A stretch of DNA of 64,000 nt from Streptomyces sp. M92 (GTDB taxonomy: Bacteria > Actinomycetota > Actinomycetes > Streptomycetales > Streptomycetaceae). Below the pieces are notes generated by a model. It had not been told where the DNA came from, did not search any database, and saw only the letters and a program-made list of their open reading frames with translations. How positions within the stretch are numbered: position 1 is the first letter of the stretch; every line of letters begins with the position of its first letter. Where the stretch lies: positions 1,178,001 to 1,242,000 of the forward strand of contig NZ_CP101137.1 of NCBI RefSeq assembly GCF_028473745.1, given 5' to 3'. The translations under genes and the position numbers were made by a program. Positions 51,444 to 61,982 of this stretch are shown here, in pieces.

Positions 51444-52880
51444 TCAGAAGAGCTTGCCCGGGTTGAGGATGCCCAGCGGGTCGAAGACCTGCTTGACGGC
51501 CCGCTGCATCTCCAGCCCCACCGGGCCGATCTCCCGCGCCAGCCACTCCTTCTTCAGTACGCCCACGCCGTGTTCGCCCGTGATGGTGCCGCCGAGTTCC
51601 AGGCCGAGGCCCATGATCTCGTCGAAGGACTCGCGGGCCCGGCGGGACTCGTCGGGGTCCCGGGCGTCGAAGCAGACCGTGGGGTGGGTGTTGCCGTCGC
51701 CCGCGTGGGCGCAGACGCCGATGGTCAGGTCGTACTCGGCGGCGATGCGCTCGATGCCCTCCAGCATGTCGCCGAGCCTCGACCGGGGCACGCACACGTC
51801 GTCGATCATCGTGGTGCCCTTGACCGCTTCGAGGGCGGTGAGGGACAGGCGGCGCGCCTGGAGCAGCAGTTCCGACTCGGCGGCGTCGTCTGCGGGGACG
51901 ACCTGCGTGGCGCCCGCGGTCTCGCACAGGGCGCCCACGGCGGCGAGGTCGGCGGCCGGGTCGGTGGTGTCGAAGGCCGCCAGCAGCAGGGCCTCGGTGG
52001 TCTCCGGGAGACCCATGTGGGCGAGGTCGTTGACCGCCTTGACGGTGGTGCGGTCCATCAGTTCGAGGAGGGACGGCACGTGCCCGCCCTCCATGATCTT
52101 GCAGATCGCGTCGCAGGCGGCGGATGCGGAGGAGAACTCGGCGGCCAGCACCAGCTGCTCGGGGGGCTGGGGTCGCAGGGCGAGCACCGCCCGTACGACG
52201 ATGCCCAGCGAGCCCTCGGAGCCGACGAAGAGACGGGTGAGGTCGTACCCGGCGACGCCCTTGGCGGTGCGGCGGCCGGTGGACATCAGGCGGCCGTCGG
52301 CGAGGACGACGTCGAGGCCGAGGACGTACTCGGCGGTGACCCCGTACTTGACGCAGCACAGGCCGCCGGAGGCGGTGCCGATGTTGCCGCCGATGGTGCA
52401 CATCTCCCAGCTGGAGGGGTCGGGCGGGTAGTACAGGCCGTGTTCGTTCACCGCGCGGGAGAGCGTGGCGTTGACGACGCCCGGTTCGACGACGGCGACG
52501 CGGTCGACCGGATTGATCTCCAGGATGCGGTCCATCTTGGTCAGCGAGAGGACCACGCAGCCGTCGGTGGCGTTGGCGCCGCCGGACAGGCCGGTGCGGG
52601 CGCCCTGCGGGACGACCGGGACGCGCAGCTCGGTGGCGGTGCGCATGACGTGCTGGACGTCCTCCACGGTGCGTGCCAGGACGACCGCGGCGGGGGCGCC
52701 GGCCGGGCAGAAGCTCGCCATGTCGTTGGCGTAGGAGGCGGTGACGTCGGGGTCGGTGAGGACGGACTCGGCGGGCAGTCCGGCGAGCAGCCGCTCGACG
52801 AGGGGGCTGACGGCCGCCGGGGCCGCGCCGGACTCGCGGGCTGCGTCGTCTTCGTCGCGAGGCGCTTCGATACGGCTCAT
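51444..52880 (-). CDS. FAD-linked oxidase, glycolate/D-lactate dehydrogenase type (GlcD-like)
   Basis: 478 aa. The FAD-binding PCMH domain is VVPQGARTGLSGGANATDGCVVLSL, MCTIGGNIGTASGGLCCVKYG and VGSEGSLGIV; the C-terminal cap has CAHAGDGNTHPTVCFD and the conserved GGTITGEHGVGVLKKEWL. It oxidises a 2-hydroxy acid, passing electrons to an unknown acceptor. Cytosolic or peripheral membrane. ATG 52880. No partner iron-sulfur subunit nearby. Confidence 0.92.
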   Translation of the reverse strand: MSRIEAPRDEDDAARESGAAPAAVSPLVERLLAGLPAESVLTDPDVTASYANDMASFCPAGAPAAVVLARTVEDVQHVMRTATELRVPVVPQGARTGLSGGANATDGCVVLSLTKMDRILEINPVDRVAVVEPGVVNATLSRAVNEHGLYYPPDPSSWEMCTIGGNIGTASGGLCCVKYGVTAEYVLGLDVVLADGRLMSTGRRTAKGVAGYDLTRLFVGSEGSLGIVVRAVLALRPQPPEQLVLAAEFSSASAACDAICKIMEGGHVPSLLELMDRTTVKAVNDLAHMGLPETTEALLLAAFDTTDPAADLAAVGALCETAGATQVVPADDAAESELLLQARRLSLTALEAVKGTTMIDDVCVPRSRLGDMLEGIERIAAEYDLTIGVCAHAGDGNTHPTVCFDARDPDESRRARESFDEIMGLGLELGGTITGEHGVGVLKKEWLAREIGPVGLEMQRAVKQVFDPLGILNPGKLF

Positions 52881-52978
52881 GATCAGAGGTTCGCACCCGG
52901 GGCCATCGGTGTGAACCCCGTCGACGGCACCCGGCGCAAGCCGCGGTGTGCTTGTCGTACGGGCGCACAGTAGGCGCC

Positions 52979-54376
52979 ATGGAGATCGAACGCTGGCGGC
53001 GCTCCGGCCGCCGGAACCGGGTGCTGATCGCCTCCGTCGCCGGGGCCGCCGTACTCGGCGGGGTGCTGGTGCTGCTGCCGTGGGACGGGGGCGACGCCTC
53101 CCCGCCCGCGCCGGGTCCCGCGGCGCTGGCGCGTGGTGCGGTGACCACGGGGGTGCCGGCCGCGCTGCCGGACCTGGCCGTGCTGATCGGCGACCGGGAG
53201 CGGCATCTGCGGGCGCGGCCGCTGGACGGGGCGTCGTGGGCGGTGCTGGGCGCGGCCTACGTCGAGCAGGGGCGGCGTACGGCGGACGTGGCGATGTGGG
53301 CGAAGGCCGAGAAGGCGCTGCGCACGTCGCTGAAGGTCGGGGCGGAGCGCGATCCGCGGGCGCTGGAGGGGCTGGCGGCGCTGGCGGTGGCGCGGCGGGA
53401 CTTCCCGGCGGCGAAGAAGTGGGGCGAGAGCGCGGTGAAGGCGGCGCCGAAGCGGTGGACGGCGCACGCGGTGCTGATCGACGCGTACACCGGGCTCGGC
53501 GACGACAAGGGGGTGGGGCGGGCCCTGGAGAAGCTGAAGGAGCTGCGGCCCGACGCGCCGGCGACGGGGGCGCGGGCGGCGGCGGTCTACCGGAACCGGG
53601 GCTGGCGGGAGGACGCGCAGGCCCGGATCTCCGACGCGGCGGCGGCCGCCGAGGCGCCGGCGGAGCGGGCGGCGTACCTGGAGCAGGCCGGGCGGCTGGC
53701 GTTCGAGCGCGGGGAGCGGGAGGAGGCGCTGCGGTTCTTCGAGGAGGCGCTGCGCACCGACCCGGACCAGCGGGCGGCGCAGGCCGGGCAGGGGCGGGTG
53801 CTGGCGGCGCTGGGCCGGACGACGGACGCGCTGTCGGCGTACCAGGCGGCGCTGGCCAAGCGGCCGGAACCCGAGTACGCGCTGGAGCTGGGCGAGCTGT
53901 ACGAGTCGCTGGGGCTCGGGCAGGCCGCGCGGGTGCAGTACGACCTGCTGCGGAAGCGGGTGCGGGAGGCGGAGGCGGCCGGGGCGGACGAGCGGCTGCT
54001 GCTCGGCCGGTTCGAGGCGGACCACGGGGACCCGGCCCGGGCGGTGCGGCTGCTGAGGGAGGAGTGGGGACGGCAGCCGGCGATCGCGGTGGCCGACGCG
54101 CTGGGCTGGGCGCTGCACCGCACCGGTGAGCACGAGGAGGCGCTGGAGTTCGCGGCCATCGCCACGGAGGGCGACAAGGGCGGCGGGGTGCGCAGCGCGC
54201 TGTACGTCTTCCACCGGGGCGTGATCGAGCGGGAGCTGGAGCGGTACGGGCCCGCGCGGCGGCATCTGCGGGAGGCGCTGATGATCAACCCGTACTTCTC
54301 GCCGCTGCGGGTGCCCGAGGCGAAGCGGGCGCTGGCGGCGCTGGGCGAGCCCTCCGTGGAGGACCCGCCCGGCTGA
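52979..54376 (+). CDS. TPR-repeat protein with N-terminal membrane anchor
   Basis: 465 aa from ATG 52979. An N-terminal basic tail and membrane helix (NRVLIASVAGAAVLGGVLVLLPW) precede about ten tetratricopeptide repeats, with the typical A-W..LG..Y and AL..YPxx spacing (e.g. WAVLGAAYVEQGRRTADVAM, EEALRFFEEALRTDPDQRA, GALAALGRTTDALSAYQAAL-like). A scaffolding protein whose TPR domain faces outside or inside depending on topology; partners unknown. Confidence 0.85.
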   Translation: MEIERWRRSGRRNRVLIASVAGAAVLGGVLVLLPWDGGDASPPAPGPAALARGAVTTGVPAALPDLAVLIGDRERHLRARPLDGASWAVLGAAYVEQGRRTADVAMWAKAEKALRTSLKVGAERDPRALEGLAALAVARRDFPAAKKWGESAVKAAPKRWTAHAVLIDAYTGLGDDKGVGRALEKLKELRPDAPATGARAAAVYRNRGWREDAQARISDAAAAAEAPAERAAYLEQAGRLAFERGEREEALRFFEEALRTDPDQRAAQAGQGRVLAALGRTTDALSAYQAALAKRPEPEYALELGELYESLGLGQAARVQYDLLRKRVREAEAAGADERLLLGRFEADHGDPARAVRLLREEWGRQPAIAVADALGWALHRTGEHEEALEFAAIATEGDKGGGVRSALYVFHRGVIERELERYGPARRHLREALMINPYFSPLRVPEAKRALAALGEPSVEDPPG

Positions 54377-54399
54377 GATCTGCCGTGCAAAGGCCGGTG

Positions 54400-56153
<1,754 letters not shown>

Positions 56154-56185
56154 GACCGGTCCGACGTTCCCGGAGGTGAGCGGGC

Positions 56186-56833
56186 GTGAACTTCTGGGAG
56201 TTCCTGGGCAGCCGCCACCAGCAGCTGCTCGCCGACGCCTACCAGCACGCCAGCGCCGTCTTCCAGTGCATGGTCGTGGCGACCCTGATCGGCGTGCTGA
56301 TCGGCGTCCTCACGTACCGCAGCGAGTGGGCGGGGAACCTGGCGACGCTGGGCACCTCGACCATCCTGACCATCCCGTCGCTGGCCATGATCGGTCTGCT
56401 CATCCCGATCGTGGGCCTCGGCGTGCCGCCGACGGTGACGGCGCTGACGCTGTACGGGCTGCTGCCGATCGTGCGGAACTCGATCGTCGGCCTGCGCGGG
56501 GTCGACCCGGCGCTGGTGGACGCGGCCAAGGGCATCGGCATGTCGCGTGCGGCCCGGCTGCTGCGGGTGGAGCTGCCGCTGGCCTGGCCGCCGATCCTCA
56601 CCGGCATCCGGGTCTCCACCCAGATGCTGATGGGCATCGCCGCCATCGCCGCCTACGCCTCCGGGCCGGGCCTCGGCAACGAGATCTTCCGCGGGATCGC
56701 CTCGCTGGGCAGCAAGAACGCGCTCAACCTGGTGCTCGCGGGCACGCTCGGGATCATCGTCCTGGCGCTGCTGTTCGACGCCGCGTACGTCCTGCTGGGA
56801 CGGCTGACCATCCCGAGGGGGATCCGTGTCTGA
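56186..56833 (+). CDS. Compatible-solute ABC transporter permease 1 (OpuCB/OpuCD-type)
   Basis: 215 aa, about six helices, from GTG 56186 behind GGAGG. The EAA-type cytosolic loop DAAKGIGMSRAARLLRVELPLAWPPIL contacts the ATPase. Together with the next three genes it forms an OpuC/ProU-like uptake system for glycine betaine, choline or related osmoprotectants. It overlaps the ATPase gene by 8 bp. Confidence 0.92.
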   Translation: MNFWEFLGSRHQQLLADAYQHASAVFQCMVVATLIGVLIGVLTYRSEWAGNLATLGTSTILTIPSLAMIGLLIPIVGLGVPPTVTALTLYGLLPIVRNSIVGLRGVDPALVDAAKGIGMSRAARLLRVELPLAWPPILTGIRVSTQMLMGIAAIAAYASGPGLGNEIFRGIASLGSKNALNLVLAGTLGIIVLALLFDAAYVLLGRLTIPRGIRV

Positions 56834-58073
56834 GAACGGTCACGCCACTGCCACCGGGGCGACCATCGAGCTGGAGTCGCTCACCAAGCGCTACCCGGGC
56901 AATCCGCAGCCGGCCGTCGAGAACGTGTCGATGCAGATCCAGGCGGGTGAGACGGTCGTCTTCGTCGGCCCCTCGGGCTGCGGGAAGTCCACCACCCTCA
57001 AGATGATCAACCGGCTGATCGAGCCCAGCGGCGGCCGCATCCGCATCGACGGCGAGGACGTCACCGACATCGATCCGGTGAAGCTGCGCCGCAAGGTCGG
57101 TTACGCGATCCAGTCCTCCGGCCTCTTCCCGCACATGACCGTCGCCCAGAACATCGCGCTCGTACCGAAGATGACCGGCTGGTCGAAGGCGCGGATCAGA
57201 TCGCGGGTGGAGGAGATGCTCGATCTGGTCGGTCTCGACGCCGGGGAGTTCCACAACCGGTACCCTCGCCAGCTGTCCGGCGGGCAGCAGCAGCGGGTGG
57301 GCGTGGCACGGGCGCTGGCCGCCGATCCGCCGGTGCTGCTGATGGACGAGCCGTTCGGCGCGGTCGACCCGATCACGCGGGACCACCTCCAGGACGAGCT
57401 GATCCGGCTCCAGCACGAGCTGCACAAGACGATCGTCTTCGTCACCCACGACTTCGACGAGGCGATCAAACTGGGGGACCGGATCGCGGTGCTGCGCGAA
57501 CGCTCCCACATCGCGCAGTTCGACACCCCCGAGGCCATCCTCACCAACCCGGCGGACGACTTCGTCTCCGGCTTCGTGGGCGCCGGGGCGGCCCTGAAGC
57601 GGCTGAACCTGACCCGCGTGCGGGACGTCGGCATCACCGACTACCCGACGGTGACCGTCGAGGACCCGCTCCAGCACATCTTCAACCAGCTCCGGGCGGC
57701 CGGCACCAACGAGATCCTGCTCCTCGACCGGCGCCGCCGGCCCTACAAGTGGCTCAGGCGCGGCGACCTGATGCGGGCCAAGGGCTCGCTGGCGCGGGCC
57801 GGGACGCTGGTCCACGACACGGTGACCCGGGACGCGACCCTGCGGGACGCGCTGGAAGCGGTGCTCACCGACAACACGGGACGGGTGGCGGTCACCGGGC
57901 GGCGCGGCGAGTACGAGGGCGTCGTCGACATGGAGACGCTGCTGAACTCCGTGCACGAGCTGCTGGAGGCCGACCGGCTGGACGCGCTGGAGCACCAGCA
58001 CGACCTGGAGGAGACACGGGCCGGACAGACCCACGCGGAGCAGGAGGGCTTCGGAGGGGAGGCGAAGGCGTGA
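56826..58073 (+). CDS. Compatible-solute ABC transporter ATP-binding protein with CBS domains (OpuCA/ProV-type)
   Basis: 415 aa from GTG 56826. Walker A GPSGCGKSTTL, signature LSGGQQQRVGVARALAADP, Walker B LLMDEPFGAVDP, switch VTHDFDEA. The C-terminal 130 residues are two CBS domains (NEILLLDRRRRPYKWLRRG, GRVAVTGRRGEYEGVVDM), which in OpuA/OpuC sense ionic strength or c-di-AMP and gate transport. Its stop overlaps the next permease start. Confidence 0.93.
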   Translation: MSENGHATATGATIELESLTKRYPGNPQPAVENVSMQIQAGETVVFVGPSGCGKSTTLKMINRLIEPSGGRIRIDGEDVTDIDPVKLRRKVGYAIQSSGLFPHMTVAQNIALVPKMTGWSKARIRSRVEEMLDLVGLDAGEFHNRYPRQLSGGQQQRVGVARALAADPPVLLMDEPFGAVDPITRDHLQDELIRLQHELHKTIVFVTHDFDEAIKLGDRIAVLRERSHIAQFDTPEAILTNPADDFVSGFVGAGAALKRLNLTRVRDVGITDYPTVTVEDPLQHIFNQLRAAGTNEILLLDRRRRPYKWLRRGDLMRAKGSLARAGTLVHDTVTRDATLRDALEAVLTDNTGRVAVTGRRGEYEGVVDMETLLNSVHELLEADRLDALEHQHDLEETRAGQTHAEQEGFGGEAKA

Positions 58074-58915
58074 GTACGTCCGGCCGAGGGCCCGGGACCG
58101 ACGAACCGGCCTATGACGAAGCGGACCGGGACGAGTACGAGGACGAGCCTCCTCCCCCGTCCCCGGCGGCGACCAGGCGGCGGGTGGGCTGGCGGAAGCT
58201 GACCTTCCTGCCCGCGCTCCTGGTGGCCGTGCTGCTGGCGACCTGGCTGTGGTTCCGGCAGGCCGACCTGGACGCGCTCAGCCGCAACGCGCTCTCCGAC
58301 GGCCAGGTCACCAAGGCGCTGTGGCAGCACGTGCAGCTGACCGTGATCTCCACCTTCTTCGTACTGATCATCGCCATCCCGCTGGGCATCCTGCTCACCC
58401 GCCGGATGTTCCGGAAGGCGACCCCGGTGGCGATGGCCTTCGCCAACATGGGCCAGGCGACCCCGGCGATCGGCCTGCTGGCGCTGCTGGTGATCTGGCT
58501 GGGCATCGGTCGCCGCGCCGCCCTGATCGGCATCATCATCTACGCCGTCCTGCCGGTGCTCTCCAACACCATCGCGGGCCTGAAGGCCAACGACCCGACG
58601 CTGCTGGAGGCGGCCCGCGGCATCGGCATGTCCCCGCTGGGTGTGCTGACCCGGGTGGAGCTGCCGCTGGCCGTCCCGCTGATCCTGGCCGGGGTGCGCA
58701 CCGCCCTCGTCCTCAACGTCGGCACGGCGACGCTGGCCGTCTTCGGCGGGGGCGGCGGCCTGGGCGTGCTGATCACCACCGGCATCACCAGCCAGCGGAT
58801 GCCGGTGCTGGTGCTCGGCTCGATCCTCACGGTGGCCCTGGCGCTGCTGGTGGACTGGCTGGCCTCGCTCGCCGAACTGCTGCTGCGGCCCCGGGGCCTG
58901 GAGGTGCGGACATGA
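58070..58915 (+). CDS. Compatible-solute ABC transporter permease 2
   Basis: 281 aa from GTG 58070, overlapping the ATPase stop (GTGA). An acidic N-terminal tail (about 40 residues, TDEPAYDEADRDEYEDEPP) precedes six helices. The cytosolic loop EAARGIGMSPLGVLTRVELPL is the homologue of the loop in permease 1. Pairs with permease 1 in the heterodimeric channel. Confidence 0.92.
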   Translation: MSTSGRGPGTDEPAYDEADRDEYEDEPPPPSPAATRRRVGWRKLTFLPALLVAVLLATWLWFRQADLDALSRNALSDGQVTKALWQHVQLTVISTFFVLIIAIPLGILLTRRMFRKATPVAMAFANMGQATPAIGLLALLVIWLGIGRRAALIGIIIYAVLPVLSNTIAGLKANDPTLLEAARGIGMSPLGVLTRVELPLAVPLILAGVRTALVLNVGTATLAVFGGGGGLGVLITTGITSQRMPVLVLGSILTVALALLVDWLASLAELLLRPRGLEVRT

Positions 58916-59904
58916 GCGCGCGACCCGGTACCGGAGGCGGGCGACGCCGTACGTGGCTGCTGACGGCGGCGCTGCTGGTGGCGGCCTCCGGCTGCGGACT
59001 GACCAGCGGCTCCCCCATGGTCGACGACGTGGAGCCCGGCACCATCGGGAAGGGCCGGCCGCTGGAGGGCGCCGACCTGACCGTGGTGTCCAAGCAGTTC
59101 ACCGAGCAGCTCGTGCTCGGCGCGATCATGGGGATCGCCTTCCAGGCGGCGGGCGCGGAGGTCCTGGACCGCACCGGCATCCAGGGCTCGGTGGGCACCC
59201 GGGCGGCGGTGGAGAACGGCGACGCGGACGCCACCTACGAGTACACCGGCACCGCCTGGATCACGTACCTGGGGCACAGCGAGCCCATCGCCGACCCGCA
59301 CGAGCAGTGGGAGGCGGTGCGGAAGGAGGACCTGAAGAACGGGCTGACCTGGCTGCCGCCGGCCGAACTGAACAACACCTACGCGCTGGCCATGAACCAG
59401 GCCAACCACGAGAAGTACGGCACCGACACGCTGTCCGAGGTGGCCGAGCTGTCGAGGACCGACCCGGGCGCGGTGACGCTGTGCGTGGAGGTCGAGTTCG
59501 CCAACCGCGCGGACGGGCTGCCGGGCATGGAGAAGGCGTACGGGATGGACATCCCGGCCGGGAACATCACGGAGATGGACACCGGGATCATCTACACCCA
59601 GACCGCCGACGGCGCCTGCACCTACGGCGAGGTGTACACCACCGACGGGCGGATCAAGTCGATGGACCTGGTGGTGATGGAGGACGACAAGAAGTTCTTC
59701 CCGAACTACAACGCCGCCCCGATGGTCCGCACCGACACCCTGAAGAAGTGGCCGGCGATCGCGTCGGTGCTCGCGCCGGTGACCGAGGCGCTCGACAACG
59801 ACGTCGCGCGGGACCTGAACGCGAGGGTCGACGTGGACGGTCAGGACCCGCACCAGGTCGCGCTGGACTGGATGGTCGAGAAGGGCTTCGTGAAGGAGGG
59901 CTGA
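58912..59904 (+). CDS. Compatible-solute ABC transporter substrate-binding lipoprotein (OpuCC/ProX-type)
   Basis: 330 aa. Lipobox LVAASGC after a hydrophobic signal anchors it to the outer leaflet. VVSKQFTEQLVLGAIMG and ATYEYTGTAWITYLGH are hallmarks of the OpuAC/ProX type-2 binding fold, where an aromatic cage holds the quaternary amine. ATG 58912 overlaps the preceding stop. Substrate probably glycine betaine, choline or carnitine. Confidence 0.92.
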   Translation: MSARPGTGGGRRRTWLLTAALLVAASGCGLTSGSPMVDDVEPGTIGKGRPLEGADLTVVSKQFTEQLVLGAIMGIAFQAAGAEVLDRTGIQGSVGTRAAVENGDADATYEYTGTAWITYLGHSEPIADPHEQWEAVRKEDLKNGLTWLPPAELNNTYALAMNQANHEKYGTDTLSEVAELSRTDPGAVTLCVEVEFANRADGLPGMEKAYGMDIPAGNITEMDTGIIYTQTADGACTYGEVYTTDGRIKSMDLVVMEDDKKFFPNYNAAPMVRTDTLKKWPAIASVLAPVTEALDNDVARDLNARVDVDGQDPHQVALDWMVEKGFVKEG

Positions 59905-59926
59905 AACGCCCCACGGCGCACGCCGC

Positions 59927-60706
59927 TCAGCAGGCGGGGACCTCGCCCTTGCCCGAGCGCAGGGCATCGAGCGCGTCGACCGCGCCGTCGAGGGTGGTCA
60001 CGGGGATCAGCCGGAGCCCCTTCGGCAGCTCGGCCCGCGCGTCCGAGCACTCCGCCTTCGGTACGAGGAAGACGGTGGCCCCGTCGCGTCGGGCGGCCTG
60101 CGTCTTCAGCGGTACGCCGCCCACGGGGCCGACCTTTCCGCCGGGGGTGATGGTGCCGGTGCCGGCGACGACCTTGCCGCCGGTGAGGTCGCCGGCGGCC
60201 AGCTTGTCGATGATGCCGAGGGAGAACAGCAGGCCGGCGCTGGGGCCGCCGACGTCCTCCAGGCGCAGGTCCACCTCGACGTCCGCCGGGTCGAGGTTCA
60301 GGTGGTCCAGGGCGGCGGTGGTCGCGGTGTCCTGGGACTCCCGCATCTGCTCCTCGTTGTACCGCTCGATCTCCTGGACGTCGTCGCCGCTCGGGTAGAC
60401 GGCGTCGCGGGGCATCACGGCCCGGTCGGTGTCGAACCAGCCGCCGAGCACGTCACCCAGGTGGACGCTCGCGTCCGGGCCGGTCGCCTCGATGGTCGTC
60501 ATCCGCAGCTGGCCGCTGGTCTCGTGCGTCGGCGCGCCCTTGACCGTGATCACCGGCTCGCCCCGGTTCTCACCGAGCACGTCGGCCGTCAGCCCCGGCT
60601 GCGCCACGGAGAAGGGCAGCGGCGCGAGGACCGCGGTGGCGAGCAGCGCCACGACGGGCAGAGCACAGACGGCGAGGGCCTGGGGGCGCGTGAGACGAGA
60701 GAGCAC
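59927..60706 (-). CDS. Membrane-anchored Lon-like S16 serine protease
   Basis: 259 aa. An N-terminal membrane helix (ALAVCALPVVALLATAVLAP) places the rest outside the cytosol. The Ser-Lys dyad is in GGPSAGLLFSLGI and GGVPLKTQAA, as in Lon proteases, but there is no ATPase domain and the PDZ domain of YlbL-type relatives (about 340 aa) is absent or reduced. It may degrade envelope proteins. Convergent with the binding-protein gene. Confidence 0.88.
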   Translation of the reverse strand: MLSRLTRPQALAVCALPVVALLATAVLAPLPFSVAQPGLTADVLGENRGEPVITVKGAPTHETSGQLRMTTIEATGPDASVHLGDVLGGWFDTDRAVMPRDAVYPSGDDVQEIERYNEEQMRESQDTATTAALDHLNLDPADVEVDLRLEDVGGPSAGLLFSLGIIDKLAAGDLTGGKVVAGTGTITPGGKVGPVGGVPLKTQAARRDGATVFLVPKAECSDARAELPKGLRLIPVTTLDGAVDALDALRSGKGEVPAC

Positions 60707-61024
60707 GGAGTCAATCTAACGCGAGGGCGCTGCCGCGCAGGGGGCGGGCAGCCGTCGCCCCCCAACTGCGGGCAGTCGTGCCTCCCCCCAGTGCCTGAAC
60801 GGCCTGGGAGGTGTCCCCAGGGCGGTGGGGGCACCTCCCGCGCGAGCGAAGCCGAGCGTGGGGGAGGGTGGGCGGTGGTGGCACCTCCCGCTCACGAGGC
60901 CCCTCCCGCGCGAACGAAGCCGAGCGCGGGGGAGAAGCCGAGCGCGGGGGAGGCACCCCGGCAGCGCCGAGCCGCGCGACCCACCCCCCGGCCCGGACCT
61001 ACGCGGCCGCACAAGCAAGGCACG
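60707..61024. other. Repeat-rich intergenic region
   Basis: 318 bp without a gene. Most of it is taken up by hairpin repeats at 60826-60953. The S16 protease promoter must lie in its left part. Confidence 0.5.
60826..60953. repeat. Cluster of ~35-bp hairpin repeats (family B)
   Basis: Units of the type CCTCCCGCGCGAACGAAGCC followed by GAGCGCGGGGGAGG recur: a full copy at about 60826-60867, a second ending at about 60934 and a half copy to 60953. The arms CCTCCCGCGC and GCGCGGGGGAGG pair. A further copy is nested in the element at 37366-37579. Confidence 0.8.
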
Positions 61025-61681
61025 TCATCGCAATGCCTCCGCCACTTCCCTCGCCGCGTCCATCACCCGCGCCCCCACCCGCTCGGGCACCACCTCCGAC
61101 AGCATCACCACACCCACGCTGCCCTCCACCCCCGTCACCCCGAGCAGCGGCGCCGCCGCCCCGCAGGCGCCGGCCTCCAGTTCCCCCTGGGTGAGGGCGT
61201 AGCCGGGCCACTCCCCCTCCTCGGCGGGCTGCATATGCTGCCGCGCGGAGAGGATCGCCTTGCCCGCGGCCCCCCGCTCCAGCGGGTGCCGGAAGCCGGC
61301 CCGGTAGGCCACGTGGTAGTCCGTCCAGGTCGGCTCGACGACGGCCACGGCCAGCGCCTCCGCCCCGTCCACCAGTGTCAGATGGGCCGTCGCCCCGATG
61401 TCCTCGGCCAGCGACCGCAGCGCCGGCATCGCCGCCTCGCGCACCAGTGGGTGCACCTGGCGGCCGAGCCCCAGCACACCGAGACCGACCCGGGCGCGTC
61501 CGCCCAGGTCACGGCGTACGAGTGCGTGCTGCTCCAGCGTTGCGAGCAACCGGTACACGACAGTCCGGTTCACGCCCAGTTTGTGGGAAAGCTCGGTGAC
61601 GGTCAGCCCGTGGTCCGTATCGGCCAGCAGCTTGAGGACCCGCAGGCCCCGGTCGAGCGTCTGAGAGGTCTCCGCGGTCAC
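61025..61681 (-). CDS. IclR-family transcriptional regulator
   Basis: 218 aa from GTG 61681 (AAGGAG 8 nt upstream; a GTG at 61690 overlaps the RBS). The N-terminal winged HTH is TLDRGLRVLKLLADTDHGLTVTELSHKLGVNRTVVYRLLATLE; the C-terminal effector domain contains LVDGAEALAVAV, YRAGFRHPLERGAAGKAIL and the conserved Cys-Gly in EAGACGAAAPL. Effector and target unknown. An inverted repeat 47-72 bp upstream may be its own operator. Confidence 0.92.
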   Translation of the reverse strand: MTAETSQTLDRGLRVLKLLADTDHGLTVTELSHKLGVNRTVVYRLLATLEQHALVRRDLGGRARVGLGVLGLGRQVHPLVREAAMPALRSLAEDIGATAHLTLVDGAEALAVAVVEPTWTDYHVAYRAGFRHPLERGAAGKAILSARQHMQPAEEGEWPGYALTQGELEAGACGAAAPLLGVTGVEGSVGVVMLSEVVPERVGARVMDAAREVAEALR

Positions 61682-61727
61682 GACGCCCACTCCTTAGTGG
61701 TGAGGCGGCGGCCCCCTCGCGGCGGAT

Positions 61728-61753
61728 GCGTCACCGAGTCCCGTCAGTGACGC
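61728..61753. promoter_or_regulatory. Inverted repeat upstream of the IclR gene
   Basis: GCGTCAC (61728-61734) and GTGACGC (61747-61753) are perfect inverted repeats with a 12-base spacer, within the 301-bp gap between the IclR gene start and the helicase stop. The rest of that gap (61754-61982) shows nothing recognisable. Confidence 0.45.
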
Positions 61754-61982
61754 GCTTCAGAGGCCGCCGATCGGCTGACGGCCCGGCCCTGTGCCCGGCC
61801 CAGTCGCTTCACGGCTGCGCTCCGCGGCGGCGCTGCCACGGGGCGTGTGCGTAGCGGGACAGTAGCGACCAGGTCCGCTCAGCGGAAGGCTCCGTCCAGA
61901 ATCCGGGCGGAGACCGGCGTGGACTGGCTGCGTTTGTCCCGGTACGTTCGGCACACGCGGAACGCCTCCCGCACACCGCCCG

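Noticed and set aside
61879-61982. Possible 34-codon gene after the helicase starting GTGACGGGC
   Set aside because: It overlaps the helicase stop (GTGA) but has no RBS or recognisable protein, and codon use is not convincing.
61754-61982. CRISPR arrays, integrases, insertion sequences in the window
   Set aside because: No regularly spaced repeats with unique spacers, transposase or recombinase motifs were seen anywhere; the two HNH genes are the only nuclease-like accessory genes.
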